Below, piece by piece: positions 54,904 to 64,000 of a stretch of DNA of 64,000 nucleotides. How positions within the stretch are numbered: position 1 is the stretch's first letter; every line of letters starts with the position of its first letter. Source of the DNA: JAJPKK01 sp963787675 (lineage in GTDB: Bacteria > Pseudomonadota > Alphaproteobacteria > Rhizobiales > Xanthobacteraceae); contig CAWBDV010000007.1 of the NCBI GenBank assembly GCA_963787675.1, forward strand, positions 744,001 through 808,000, written 5' to 3'. The position numbers and the translations under genes are program-made. The notes beneath the pieces are model-generated. The model was not told the origin of the DNA, did not search any database, and saw only the letters and a list, made by a program, of their open reading frames with translations.

Positions 54904-55677
54904 ATGAAGTCGATTAAATCGGCAGCCCGGAATCACGGGCACATATGCTGCATTTTTCTCTCCTCGCTGCTTGTTCTCGCCTCAGCAGGCATTAATCCTG
55001 CCCGTGCCGATGGTGTAAACGCCGCGCTCAGTTCGGGCAAAACCGTCACGGGCCAGATCGCATCCGCATCCGGCATCGACACTTACACCTTCAAGGTTCC
55101 TGTTGCCGGAAGCTCGTTCGTTCTCGATCTCGCAGAAACCGGCCCGCACGACGAATCCTTCATGCCTTGTCTCACCCTGACCGGTCCCGCCGGCAACATG
55201 GGCGGCAAAGGGCACGTTTATTCCCAAGTAATCAGCATGCCGAATGCCGCCGAAGGCAAGTGGACTGTACAGGTTGACCGTCATCATTCCGGTTCGTCCG
55301 GGGGCACCTACGCTCTGACGCTCATCGAAATCCCCGGCGCCATTGCCCAATCCGATGGCACCCCCGCCGTCGCACTCACTCCCGGCACGAGTTTCTCGCA
55401 ATCCAGCACTCCCGGACGGCTGAGTGTGTTCACCTTTCCGGGCGTTGCCGGACAGAAGATGACCTTCTCACTCAATGCTGCGGCCGGAAGTGGAATCTTT
55501 CCCCATGCAGCCATCTTTGCGCCAGGGGGCGGTCCTGCCGGAGAAGTTGGCTGCAACAGGGACTGCTCTCAGGATATTACGCCAGCGACAAGCGGCACTT
55601 TTACAGTTGTCGCGTGGCGCATTGATTCGAGCGAAGGCGCGGGAACGTATTCACTGTCCGTGGCCAGCAGTAATTAA
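54904..55677 (+). CDS. secreted PPC-like domain protein
   Basis: A 257-residue protein with a signal peptide (hydrophobic core CCIFLSSLLVLASAGI, cleavage after ARA near residue 36). The mature part is beta-rich with two pre-peptidase C-terminal-like domains (VTGQIASASGIDTYTFKVP, RLSVFTFPGVAGQKMTF). It is followed 27 bp later by the rhs gene, whose N-terminus has the same domain type, so the two may be related by duplication and may work together at the cell surface. Confidence 0.7.
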   Translation: MKSIKSAARNHGHICCIFLSSLLVLASAGINPARADGVNAALSSGKTVTGQIASASGIDTYTFKVPVAGSSFVLDLAETGPHDESFMPCLTLTGPAGNMGGKGHVYSQVISMPNAAEGKWTVQVDRHHSGSSGGTYALTLIEIPGAIAQSDGTPAVALTPGTSFSQSSTPGRLSVFTFPGVAGQKMTFSLNAAAGSGIFPHAAIFAPGGGPAGEVGCNRDCSQDITPATSGTFTVVAWRIDSSEGAGTYSLSVASSN

Positions 55678-58600
55678 CAAGAATTTGCAAGCGGGGGAAT
55701 ATTCATGAATTCATATATCGCGGCAGTCCGCAAATGCGGGCGCATGGCCAGCCTGTTTCTTCTCCTGCTTCTCATTCTCGGCAGCGCCGGTAGTCATCAG
55801 GCGAGGGCCAACGGAGTCGTGTCTACCATCGGCAATGGCCAGATCGTGTACGGATCAGTTTCCGGCACTGGCTATGATACGTATTCGTTTCCCGCGGCCT
55901 CCGGCGACTATATCTCTTGGACCGTCACCGCAACCTCCGCTTACAATTCAGGCTTTGAGCCCTTTAGCGAACTTTTCAGACCAGCAGGCACTGAAGATGC
56001 CGCTGCCTCTGACTACTATTTTGCAGGTGACTTCGTAGACGCTGGTTCCACGGGAACGTGGAAAATTGAGGTCAGCAATAATTTTTCTTATCCGGTGGTA
56101 TCTGGCGGTTACGCGCTTCAGGTTTTCGTGTTGCCGGGCACACCTGCCCAGTCCGGCGGTGTCGGCGGCGGCCAGATGAATGTGGGACAGACTTATGATG
56201 GATCGATCAATCTTGGATCCTCTGACGTCTATACTTTTAACGGCGTTTCCGGCAATAACTACTCACTGACTCTCGACCGGGTAAGCGGCTCAGCCAGCTT
56301 CGATCCATGGATGATATGGTCAGACTCGACCGGTTCCCTCATCGAGCAAAACTGGACCGCCTCAACCTACACGTTTACTCATTCCGCCACCACCGGCCCC
56401 TATACGGTAGTGGTCAATCAGGCTTACAACGGAAACAATTCCGGCGACTATTCGCTTGAAGCTTCAGGGACAGGCACATCCCCGCCCGTCGCCGGCAAGC
56501 AGGATGGCGGGCGCTGTATCCCGTGCGAAGAAGCGGCAAAAGCGCAGGAGGCGGGAGAGGGGCCTCCGCCGCAAAGCTTGGATATCACTTCAGCGGGGGG
56601 AACCAACGGCGGCACCGATCCGATCAATATTGCCACCGGGAATCTCTACGAAAAGGTAACGGACTACACGACGGTTGGCACCAACCCGCTGGCGCTGGTC
56701 CGCTCTTATAACAGCATGTCCTATAACCGCAACGAATTTCCGACATTGATGGGAGTCAACTGGCGCACGAATTTCGACCGCTACATCAGGGTGGTTTCGG
56801 CCAGCCAGGCCACGGCGGAGCGGCCCGGACGGACAGGTTCTCAACTTCGCGCTGAGCGGTGGCACGGGGACGCCGGATACCGATGTCGATGTCAAGCTCA
56901 CATATTCCGGCACTACCTACACGCTGACCGATTCCGACGACATGGTCGAAACATATACCGTCACGAGCGGGCAAGGGACGTTCTGAGCTCCATCGCCTGG
57001 CCCAACGGCTATACGCAGACAATCAATTACACGAGCGGCGTTCTGACATCCGTGTCGGATTCCTACAGCCGCTCGCTGTCCTTTACCTATACCAGCGGAG
57101 TACTGACCGGCGTGACGACGCCCGACAGTGCAACGCTGACCTATGCCTACACCACGACCGCAGGCCAGAGCCTGCTGACCTCAGTGACTTACAACACCAG
57201 CCCAAGCACGCAGCCAGACCTACGTTTACGGAAACACCAGTTTCCGTTCATGCTCACCGGAATCACCGACGAAAACGGCAACAGCTTCGCCTCAGTATAC
57301 CTATGACGGGCAGGGGCGCTGCACGATGGCCGAGCACGACGGCGGCGCGGACGAGTATCAGGTCTCCTATGACGATTCCACCGGCAACCGCACCGTGACC
57401 GGCCCGCTCGGCAACGCCGAGACTTACAAGTTCACGACACTCGAAGAATATGCTCGAAGGTCAACGAGATCGACCGCGCCGCGAATTCTCCCGTCGCATC
57501 GGCCACGCGCACTTTCACGTATGACACGAACGGCTACCTCGCCACCGCGACCGACTGGAACTGGCAACTCGACACGCACTGGACCAACAACAGCCACGGC
57601 CTGCCGACCATCATCACCGAGGCCTACGGCGCAGGCGTCGCGCGCACGACGACGATCTCCTATGACTCGACCTGGGTCCACAAACCCTACACGACCACCA
57701 AAACCAACGTCACCATCGACGACCGCTATGATTCCACCCAGGGCACGCTGCTGACGCACAAGCTGACGGACACCACGGGTGGGACGACCAACGGGCAGAC
57801 GCGGACCTGGACTTATACCTATAACGCGACCGGCGAGCTGCTGACGGCGCAGGCGCCGCGCACCGACGTTACCGTCAAAACGACCTACACATATTGCAGC
57901 GGCGCTTTGGCCAGCATTACCGATCCGGCCGGCAACGTCACCACCATCAACACCGCCAATGGCACCGGTCAGCCGACGAAAGTCACCGACCCGAACAGTG
58001 TCGAGACAGATTACACGTATGACAATCGCAATCGGATACTGACAAAGACGGTCAAAGCCTCCACCAACGAGGTAACGACCTGGACCTATATTGCCTCGGG
58101 CCAGCCGGACCTGATTACGCTGCCCGATTCCAGCACCATTGACTACGATTACGACAACGCGCAGCGCGTGACCACGATTACCAACACGGCAGGGGAGACG
58201 ATCAACTACACGCTCAACGCGATGGGCGAGCCGACAACGACGACGCTCAAGGATTCCGGCGGGACGACCCAGAAATCCTTCACCGCGACCTATGACGTGC
58301 TCGGTGACATGCTGACCCTTGAAGGCTCTGCCGGTTCTTCGCAGAAGATAAGCTATACATATGATGGCATGAAGAACCGGACTTCGGCCACCGACGCCAA
58401 CAGCAACGAGTGGCAGACGGCTTTCGATGCGCTCAACCGCGCCTCGACCGTGACCGACCCGAACTCTCACACAGCCGCTCCGACATACAACAACCTCGAC
58501 GATGTCACCGCGCAGACGGATTATCTCGGCTATTCGACCAGCTTCACGTTTGACGGGTTTCATGATGTGATATCAAAGGACGGCCCGGATACCGGGACGG

Positions 58601-58816
58601 CCACCTTCACATTTGACGGAGACCATAACGTAACGAAGCGGGTGGACTCGCGCAGCGTTGAGACCGACCGCACCTTCGACAAGCTCGAACGCCCCACCGC
58701 CGAAACCTATCCCAGCTACACGGCGGAGGACCTTGCTTTTACCTATGACCAGACCTCCGGCGGCAATGTCGGCATCGGCCATCTGACAAGTTTTTCGGAT
58801 GAATCGGGCTCGACGA

Positions 58817-60240
58817 GGAATTGTCCCGGTCGATGTTGAAATAGAGAGGCGGCGTTGCTCGCCTTGAGCCGATAGGCTCGGGGTGCTGATTCCACAAAGG
58901 AAAGCAACGCCATGAACAGACTTACTACATCCACTGTTGTTCCGACGAGGGCGCTGAAGCTTGAGGCGCTTTCGAACATGTCGGGGAGTTTTGAGCTGTT
59001 TTGCCTGGCTTCCGGCATGGAGGCTCTTGGCGAGATGATGGATCATGATGCGCAAGCGGTCTGCGGTCCACGCCATGCGCGGGGTGATGACCGACAGGCG
59101 CACCGCTGGGGGAAAACGAAGGGCAAGATCGGCTTTCACGGCGGCAAGGTCGAGGTCGAGCGGCCAAGGCTTCGCGGCTTCGACGGGAAGGAGCAGGCTC
59201 TGCCGAGCTGGGAGGCGGCGGTCGCGGAGGACTGGCTCGGCAAGTGGGCCATCAACCAGATGCTGATCAACGTCGCGACGCGTAAGTTTGCCCGATCGGT
59301 TCGGTTGCCTGAGGGAGACGTTCCGGCGGCTACGGGGGCTGGGCTGACGAAATCGGCCGTCTCCCGCCGGTTCGTAGCGCTATCGGCGGCGCGCATGAAG
59401 GAGTGGATGGCGGCCGATCTCTCCAGCCTCGATTTGCTGGTGATCCAGATCGACGGCATTCACATGGACGAGGATCTGATCCTGGTCGCGGCGATTGGCG
59501 TTGACGCGAAGGGCGACAAGCATCCGCTCGGCCTCATCGAGGGTGCGACGGAGAACGCCGCGACCGTCCAGGCGCTCATCGACAACCTCGTCGAGCGCGG
59601 GCTCGACCCAGCGGTGCCGCGGCTGTTCATCATCGACGGCGCCAAGGCCCTATCCAAGGCAATCCGCCGAACCTTCGGTCACGCCGCGGCGATCCAGCGC
59701 TGTCAGGTCCACAAGGCCCGCAACATCATGGAGCGATTGCCCAAATCGCTGCACCCTTCGGTCCGCCGCGTGTTGCGACAAGCGTGGGAGTTGGACGATG
59801 CCGGCAAGGCGGAAAAGCTGCTTCGCAATCTTGCCCAGCGTCTCGAACGAGACTGGTCCGGGGTCGCCGGCTCGATCCTCGAAGGCATCGATGAAATCCT
59901 CACCGTCACGCGGCTCGGATTGCCGAAGGAGCTGCGACGCTCGCTCGCCTGTACCAACATGATCGAGAATGTGATGGGCACGGTGCGCCGTGTCTGCCGC
60001 AACGTGAAGCGCTGGCGCTCGGCCTCAATGGCAATGCGCTGGACCGCAGCCGCCATGCAGGAAGCAGCCAAAGGCTTCCGACGACTGAAGGCTCACAAGC
60101 AACTTCCTGCGTTACGGGCCGCTCTGGAAGCGAACCAAGACAAAAACTCACATGGCGTTCTTGCTCGCCAGGCCAACGCCGCGTAACGTCAACCATGACA
60201 ACGACCGCTTCTCAATGTTCAACAAAGAGCGGGACATCCC
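58817..60240 (+). mobile_element. IS256-family insertion sequence in rhs, with 9 bp target duplication
   Basis: A 1,424 bp element bounded by imperfect inverted repeats, both reading TGTCCCG close to the tip. The 9 bp GCTCGACGA stands on each side (58808-58816 and 60241-60249), so the element inserted by itself. Its transposase is intact. It differs from the element at 24.9 kb. Confidence 0.9.
58912..60186 (+). CDS. IS256/Mutator-type transposase
   Basis: A 424-residue DDE transposase with LVIQIDGIHMD, LFIIDGAKALS and TNMIENVMGTVR as the acidic triad, and a QRCQVHKARNI segment. Only distantly similar to the 422-residue transposase at 24.9 kb. Confidence 0.9.
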   Translation: MNRLTTSTVVPTRALKLEALSNMSGSFELFCLASGMEALGEMMDHDAQAVCGPRHARGDDRQAHRWGKTKGKIGFHGGKVEVERPRLRGFDGKEQALPSWEAAVAEDWLGKWAINQMLINVATRKFARSVRLPEGDVPAATGAGLTKSAVSRRFVALSAARMKEWMAADLSSLDLLVIQIDGIHMDEDLILVAAIGVDAKGDKHPLGLIEGATENAATVQALIDNLVERGLDPAVPRLFIIDGAKALSKAIRRTFGHAAAIQRCQVHKARNIMERLPKSLHPSVRRVLRQAWELDDAGKAEKLLRNLAQRLERDWSGVAGSILEGIDEILTVTRLGLPKELRRSLACTNMIENVMGTVRRVCRNVKRWRSASMAMRWTAAAMQEAAKGFRRLKAHKQLPALRAALEANQDKNSHGVLARQANAA

Positions 60241-61934
60241 GCTCGACGACGCAGAAGTTCGATAATTTCGGCAACATGATCTCGACGGTGAGGACGATCG
60301 GCTCGAACAACTACACAACATCCTACAGCTACGATCTCGCCAACCGTGTTACACAGATCGTCTATCCGTCCGGGCGCATCGTCAACTACACCTATAATTC
60401 CAGTGGATACCTGACGCAGGTTGACACCAAGCCCAGTTCAGGCGGCACCGACACGGTGCTGGCTTCGTCGATCACGCACAAGCCGTTCGGGCCGATTACC
60501 GGCTTTACCTACGGCAATAGCGAGGCGCTGACGAAGACCTATGACGACAACTACTGGATTTCGACGCTTAACACGGTCTATAGCGGGACCTATGTGCAGG
60601 AGCTGTCGTTCACGGAGGATAACGTCGGAAACCTTACGGCCATCACCGACAATCTCAGCTCAGCCCGTGACGAGACCTATACGATCGATGCTCTCAACCG
60701 GCTGCACACGGCATCCGGCGCTTACGGGTCCAGAACTTACACATACGATAACAACAGCAACCGCGCCACGCGCGTTGCGGGCGCGACGACGTATACCTCG
60801 ACGATGACCGCCAGCACAAACCTGTTGGCCTCGTACACCGACGGCACGAGCACGCGGCACTTCACTTATAGCGCCTCGGGGAACATGCTAACCGACGACC
60901 GGACGTTCATCGGTGGCGGGGCGTTGTCCAACACCTTCGGCGGACGCGACCGGCTTGAATCCATGACGGTCGGCACACCGACGATCACCTTCAAGATCAA
61001 CGCGCTCGGGCAGAGAGTGCAAAAGGCGACGACTGGCGCGACGACAGATTACCACTTCGACATTTTCGGCAACATTATCGGTGAAGCCAATGACAGCACC
61101 GGCGCGAACGAAATTGAATACGTTTGGATGGAAGGCCAGTTGCTGGCGCAAATCGATTCCTCGGGCAATATCTACTATGTTCACAACAATCAGGTTGGCG
61201 CGCCGCAGAAAATCACGGACAGTTCGCAGAACGCTTGTCTGGGACTACGAAATAGAGCCGTTCGGTGAGACCTACGCGACCCCGACCAGCACCACTCCCA
61301 CGAACCACAGGTTCCCCGGCCAGTACGCCGACAGCGAGGACACGCTGTCTTACAACAACATGCGTAACTACGACCCCAGCATTGGCCGCTATATCGAGGC
61401 GGACCCGTCAGGGTTTGGGGGAGGACTTAATTTATACGGATATGTAGCGCAGCAGCCGATGCAGATTACGGACCCACTAGGTTTGTCTGATCCTCAGAAT
61501 TCTCAACCAATATATAACGTGAACGGTGCGCCTGTTTTTACCGATGCTGCTTTGGCTAGTGCGACGAATGCCGAGCAAGTAGCACAGGAGATCCTTTTAG
61601 CACCCAAGACTCCATGGTGGGCCGGTCTTTCCGAAGCTGTGCAGAACATGGCAAAGGTTCGAAACACTGAAAGTGGGCGGTCTGCTGCTGATGATGTTCC
61701 GAGTTGGTGCAGAAACGCAGGCTATGCACCAAAGGTAAAGGAAAGCGGAGCGGACTTCGCAAAGAGAGTTATGGACGGCCGGTATGGACCTGGTAATTAT
61801 CCGACTGGACCCGGTAGTGAATACAATCAAATCCAGAAATGGGGTGATAGAGGATTCAGGTTGCCCGACGGTGTGAATAGTGGTGCGGGCTCTGACGGCG
61901 GGGACCCTTACGGAGGCGCTGAAAGGATATAGCT

Positions 61935-62162
61935 ATGGAAAACAAGAAAAGCGTATACCTGGTGTGGCATACAAATCCATTGAACAAAGATGAGAAATTA
62001 ACGGGAGTTTATTCCACACGACAAAAGGCAAATGAATCTATTAAAAGACTTACGAAACAGCCGGGGTTTAAAAGTCATCCGGAAGGTTTTGAGGTGTCCA
62101 AATACGACCTAGACAAAGACGGATGGACTGAAGGGTTCATTCCTTCAACAGAGGCATCCTGA
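61935..62162 (+). CDS. probable immunity protein of the Rhs toxin
   Basis: A 75-residue protein starting 2 bp after the rhs stop, with AAGGA 8 bp upstream. Contains VYLVWHTNPLN, KLTGVYSTRQKANESI and WTEGFI, a pattern like DUF7336-type small proteins. Position and size fit an immunity protein that binds the tip toxin. The cognate link is inference. Confidence 0.65.
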   Translation: MENKKSVYLVWHTNPLNKDEKLTGVYSTRQKANESIKRLTKQPGFKSHPEGFEVSKYDLDKDGWTEGFIPSTEAS

Positions 62163-62283
62163 CTGATGGATATACCGTCGTCGGAATGACAACGGTCCTC
62201 GTTCAGATGAAACAAATCTTGCATGAGGGGGTAAGCCCAACATTTTGGAATTATACCAAAAATTACATCAAGTATTTTGCGCA

Positions 62284-62418
62284 ATGATAATCCGTCGACT
62301 ATGCATGGCCTGTGCCCTTCTTTGCATTCCCCTCTGGGCGGGATACGCGTCGGCCCAAGAGACGGCAAAGCCGAAAGAGGCAGTTAGACCAAGGGACGCC
62401 CAGATGGGCGCGCATTGA
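62284..62418 (+). CDS. possible tiny secreted peptide
   Basis: A 44-residue frame with an N-terminal hydrophobic stretch (MACALLCIPLWAGYASA) resembling a signal peptide, then a Lys/Glu-rich tail. It could be the 5' end of a lost secreted-protein gene. It overlaps the start region of the IS630 fragment. Confidence 0.35.
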   Translation: MIIRRLCMACALLCIPLWAGYASAQETAKPKEAVRPRDAQMGAH

Positions 62419-62423
62419 TCACC

Positions 62424-62876
62424 ATGAGGTACGGCGAAGAATTCCGCGGAAGGGTCGTAAAATATGTCCGCGAGGGGGGGAGCAAGGCAGACGCTGCGCA
62501 GCGCTTTGGCGTCTCCACCTCCGCGATCTACAAATGGCTGGCTCTAGGTGACAATCTGGCTCCGGGGAAACCAAGGCCCGGGAGATCGGCCAGGCTGGAT
62601 TTGGAAACCTTGCGCAAGGCTGTGGAGCAGAACCCTTACCGGCCGAATAGATTGTGGGCCAAAGAGTTCGGCGTTCATGAGGCGACCATCCGCAACGCAC
62701 GGAGACAGATGAAGCTGCAGCGTGAAAGAGGACCCGGCACCCTTGCCGCGTGGCAAGCCCGGAAATGCGATACCCTCGAAGTCTTTTGCGCGCCGCCCGC
62801 TTTCATGGATGATCACGACGAACTGCAACGTTTTGCCTGTGCAAGGTTGGACGAGGAAGCCGAACACCTGATTTGA
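62424..62876 (+). CDS. IS630-type transposase N-terminal fragment
   Basis: About 150 residues with an HTH (RVVKYVREGGSKADAAQRFG, VSTSAIYKWL) and a second HTH (PNRLWAKEFGVHEATIRNA). The catalytic DDE half is missing; the tail after RQMKLQRERG does not look like the family. Unrelated in detail to the IS at 17.1 kb. Confidence 0.6.
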   Translation: MRYGEEFRGRVVKYVREGGSKADAAQRFGVSTSAIYKWLALGDNLAPGKPRPGRSARLDLETLRKAVEQNPYRPNRLWAKEFGVHEATIRNARRQMKLQRERGPGTLAAWQARKCDTLEVFCAPPAFMDDHDELQRFACARLDEEAEHLI

Positions 62877-62930
62877 GCCGGACCGGCCATTCTCTTCGGC
62901 CTAAGTCCTTGAGCCATATAGAGTAGATAA

Positions 62931-63072
62931 AATTGGTTGCAGGCCCCCGCAACCAACCGCTCGCCAAAATAGGCGTAGACTCGAGGCATTACACGGCTGG
63001 CACGTTTGGTGCCAGGACGCGCACCAATAAAACCAGTTACTTAGGCGGTAGGTTCAAATCGTCCCGCAACCA
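62931..63072. other. cluster of tRNA-Met 3'-end relics
   Basis: At 63049-63072, TAGGTTCAAATC followed by TCCCGCAACCA repeats the 3' end of the tRNA-Met fragment at 39.87 kb with two missing/changed bases. At 62933-62956 an inverted pair TTGGTTGC/GCAACCAA shows the same end in both orientations. No full tRNA is present. This probably marks the right attachment region of the inserted DNA. Confidence 0.65.
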
Positions 63073-63151
63073 ACATCCACCTTGGATTGATGCGTGATGC
63101 GGTGACAATCCATGGCGAGAATTCGGACTTGCTGTGACTGCCGCGAAGGGT

Positions 63152-64000
63152 TCACTTCGCAAGCTGCTTGCGGATCGCCTGCAATTCCCGTCGGCGTTTT
63201 GCGTCCGTTTTAGGGTAGCTCATTTTCAGTCCTTCGAATGTATCGAGGACAATCTGTGAAACAATCAGCCTGGCGTTCTCCTTGTCATCGGCAGGAACGA
63301 CATACCAAGGGGAATCGCTTGTGCTGGTTGCACCGAGGCACTCCTCGTAGGCTTTCATGTAGCGCTTCCAAAATTTCCGCTCCGTGATATCGGCAAGGCT
63401 GAATTTCCAGTTCTTCTCCGGCTCATCGATGCGTTCCAGAAAGCGCTTGCGCTGCTCCTCCGCCGAGAGATGGAGGTAAAATTTCACGATGCGGGTTCCG
63501 TTCTTGTGAAGATGGCGTTCCAGATTCGTGATCGAACGATACCGATCGTGCCATGTCTTCTTTTCGTCGTCCTGCGCGTCCGGAATTCCTTCGTTACGGA
63601 GAATCTCGGGATGCACGCGTGTGATCAAAACCTCTTCGTAGTAGGAGCGGTTGAAGATGCCGATCCGACCGCGCTCCGGTAGATCGCGAGTGGTGCGCCA
63701 TAGAAAATCATGTTGCAGCTCTGTCGGGCTTGGGTGCTTGAAGCTGAAGACTTGGCAGCCTTGGGGATTCACGCCCGACATCACATGCCGGATCGCGCCG
63801 TCCTTTCCCGCCGCGTCCATCGCTTGAAAGATCAACAGGACGGCATAATGGTTGGAGGCGTAGTGAAGCTGCTGCAGCGTGCTGAGTTGCGCAATGTGCT
63901 TTTCCAGTATCTCCTGATACTGCTCCTTGGAATTATAGACAGGATCGACCTTCGTCGGCCATTTTTTGAGATCGACATCGTCTCCTTCCCGAACGCAAAA
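63152..64000 (-). CDS. polyphosphate kinase 2, 5' end off the window
   Basis: The visible 282 codons include the P-loop-like DAAGKDGAIRHVMSG, the segment FNRSYYEEVLITRVHP and a downstream EKNWKFSLADITER lid region. PPK2 moves phosphate between polyphosphate and nucleotides in the cytoplasm. The frame remains open to base 64000, so the start lies outside. It is the only clear core-type gene and fits as the neighbour of the original tRNA-Met locus. Confidence 0.9.
   Translation of the reverse strand, partial: FCVREGDDVDLKKWPTKVDPVYNSKEQYQEILEKHIAQLSTLQQLHYASNHYAVLLIFQAMDAAGKDGAIRHVMSGVNPQGCQVFSFKHPSPTELQHDFLWRTTRDLPERGRIGIFNRSYYEEVLITRVHPEILRNEGIPDAQDDEKKTWHDRYRSITNLERHLHKNGTRIVKFYLHLSAEEQRKRFLERIDEPEKNWKFSLADITERKFWKRYMKAYEECLGATSTSDSPWYVVPADDKENARLIVSQIVLDTFEGLKMSYPKTDAKRRRELQAIRKQLAK

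Larger units (their letters stand above)
55705..61932 (+). pseudogene. rhs/polymorphic-toxin gene, frameshifted and split by IS256
   Basis: Begins with a signal peptide (LFLLLLLILGSAGSHQARA) and two PPC-like domains, followed by DUF6531 (TDPINIATGNLYEKVTDYTT) and many YD repeats. At least five single-base shifts occur (near 56823, 56978, 57210-57245, 57290-57450 and 61235). An IS256 element interrupts it at 58817-60240, exactly between SDESGST and TQKFDNFGN. The core ends in RYIEADPSGFGGGLNLYGYV. The C-terminal ~135 residues after DPLGLSDPQ form the toxin tip with GPGSEYNQIQKWGDRGFR, a pattern I associate with polymorphic toxins but cannot name. The product is not made in one piece as written. 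Confidence 0.85.

Noticed and set aside
57424..58563. Minus-strand 379-codon frame
   Set aside because: Antisense to YD repeats of the rhs gene. The GxxRxVV periodicity is the mirror of YD repeats.

Overview
The window is a 64 kb stretch of high-GC bacterial DNA, most probably from an alphaproteobacterium of the Hyphomicrobiales. This rests on the protein styles, the tRNA fragments and the VirD4-type coupling protein, and it is an inference rather than a database result. Almost nothing is housekeeping. The only clearly core-type gene is a polyphosphate kinase 2 gene that runs off the right end. The rest is stacked mobile DNA: three tyrosine recombinases, one frameshifted large serine recombinase, two complete IS256-type elements, one IS630-type element plus an IS630 fragment, a conjugation remnant, and many defence or toxin genes.

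Left part (1-7.5 kb): a decayed three-gene operon on the minus strand built around a roughly 1,840-residue DEAH helicase with a C-terminal DUF1998 region, DruE/DrmA-like, carrying one frameshift. Its first gene has lost its 5' end. The last 205 bp of the helicase recur at 36.6 kb. From 7.5 to 17 kb lie mobilisation-type genes (VirD4/TraG-like coupling protein, DUF4407 membrane coiled-coil protein, small accessory genes), a HEAT-repeat protein, and a 137 bp perfect duplication of the coupling-protein 5' end. From 17 to 24.7 kb: an IS630 element next to a truncated TIR protein, a short integrase, an HNH protein, an Abi-alpha protein, a two-gene operon with a small HTH protein, and a full integrase. 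Three diverged copies of that small HTH protein occur in the window.

24.7-36.6 kb: an AbiEi/DUF6088-like gene split by IS256, a DNA methyltransferase convergent with a frameshifted RecB/Cas4-like nuclease-SF1 helicase, a small PD-(D/E)XK-like protein, a hipBA toxin-antitoxin pair behind four evenly spaced operator-like palindromes, and a restriction-endonuclease-like protein. 36.6-42 kb: the second helicase 3' end, an AbiEi-Fic fusion, a coiled-coil protein, and a serine recombinase with two frameshifts whose C-terminus is encoded by a tRNA-Met 3' fragment.

42.5-54.7 kb: a small integrase module next to a tRNA-Gly(CCC) 3' fragment. It is followed by the most interesting cargo: a 1,359-residue protein with an N-terminal Cap4-like nuclease and a STAND-type NTPase, then a 1,106-residue phospholipase D-like protein. 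Each of these two genes is preceded by the same 59 bp palindrome-containing element. Next come a 5'-truncated HEPN-like gene and a 5'-truncated ParB-like gene meeting head to head. 54.9-62.2 kb: a secreted PPC-like protein, a badly frameshifted rhs gene interrupted by IS256, and an intact 3' toxin tip with a likely immunity gene. The right edge (62.9-63.1 kb) carries further tRNA-Met 3'-end relics just before ppk2. This suggests that 39.85-63.07 kb was inserted at a tRNA-Met locus next to ppk2.

Several large genes carry single-base indels, some in homopolymers. These are reported as seen, and sequencing error cannot be excluded.
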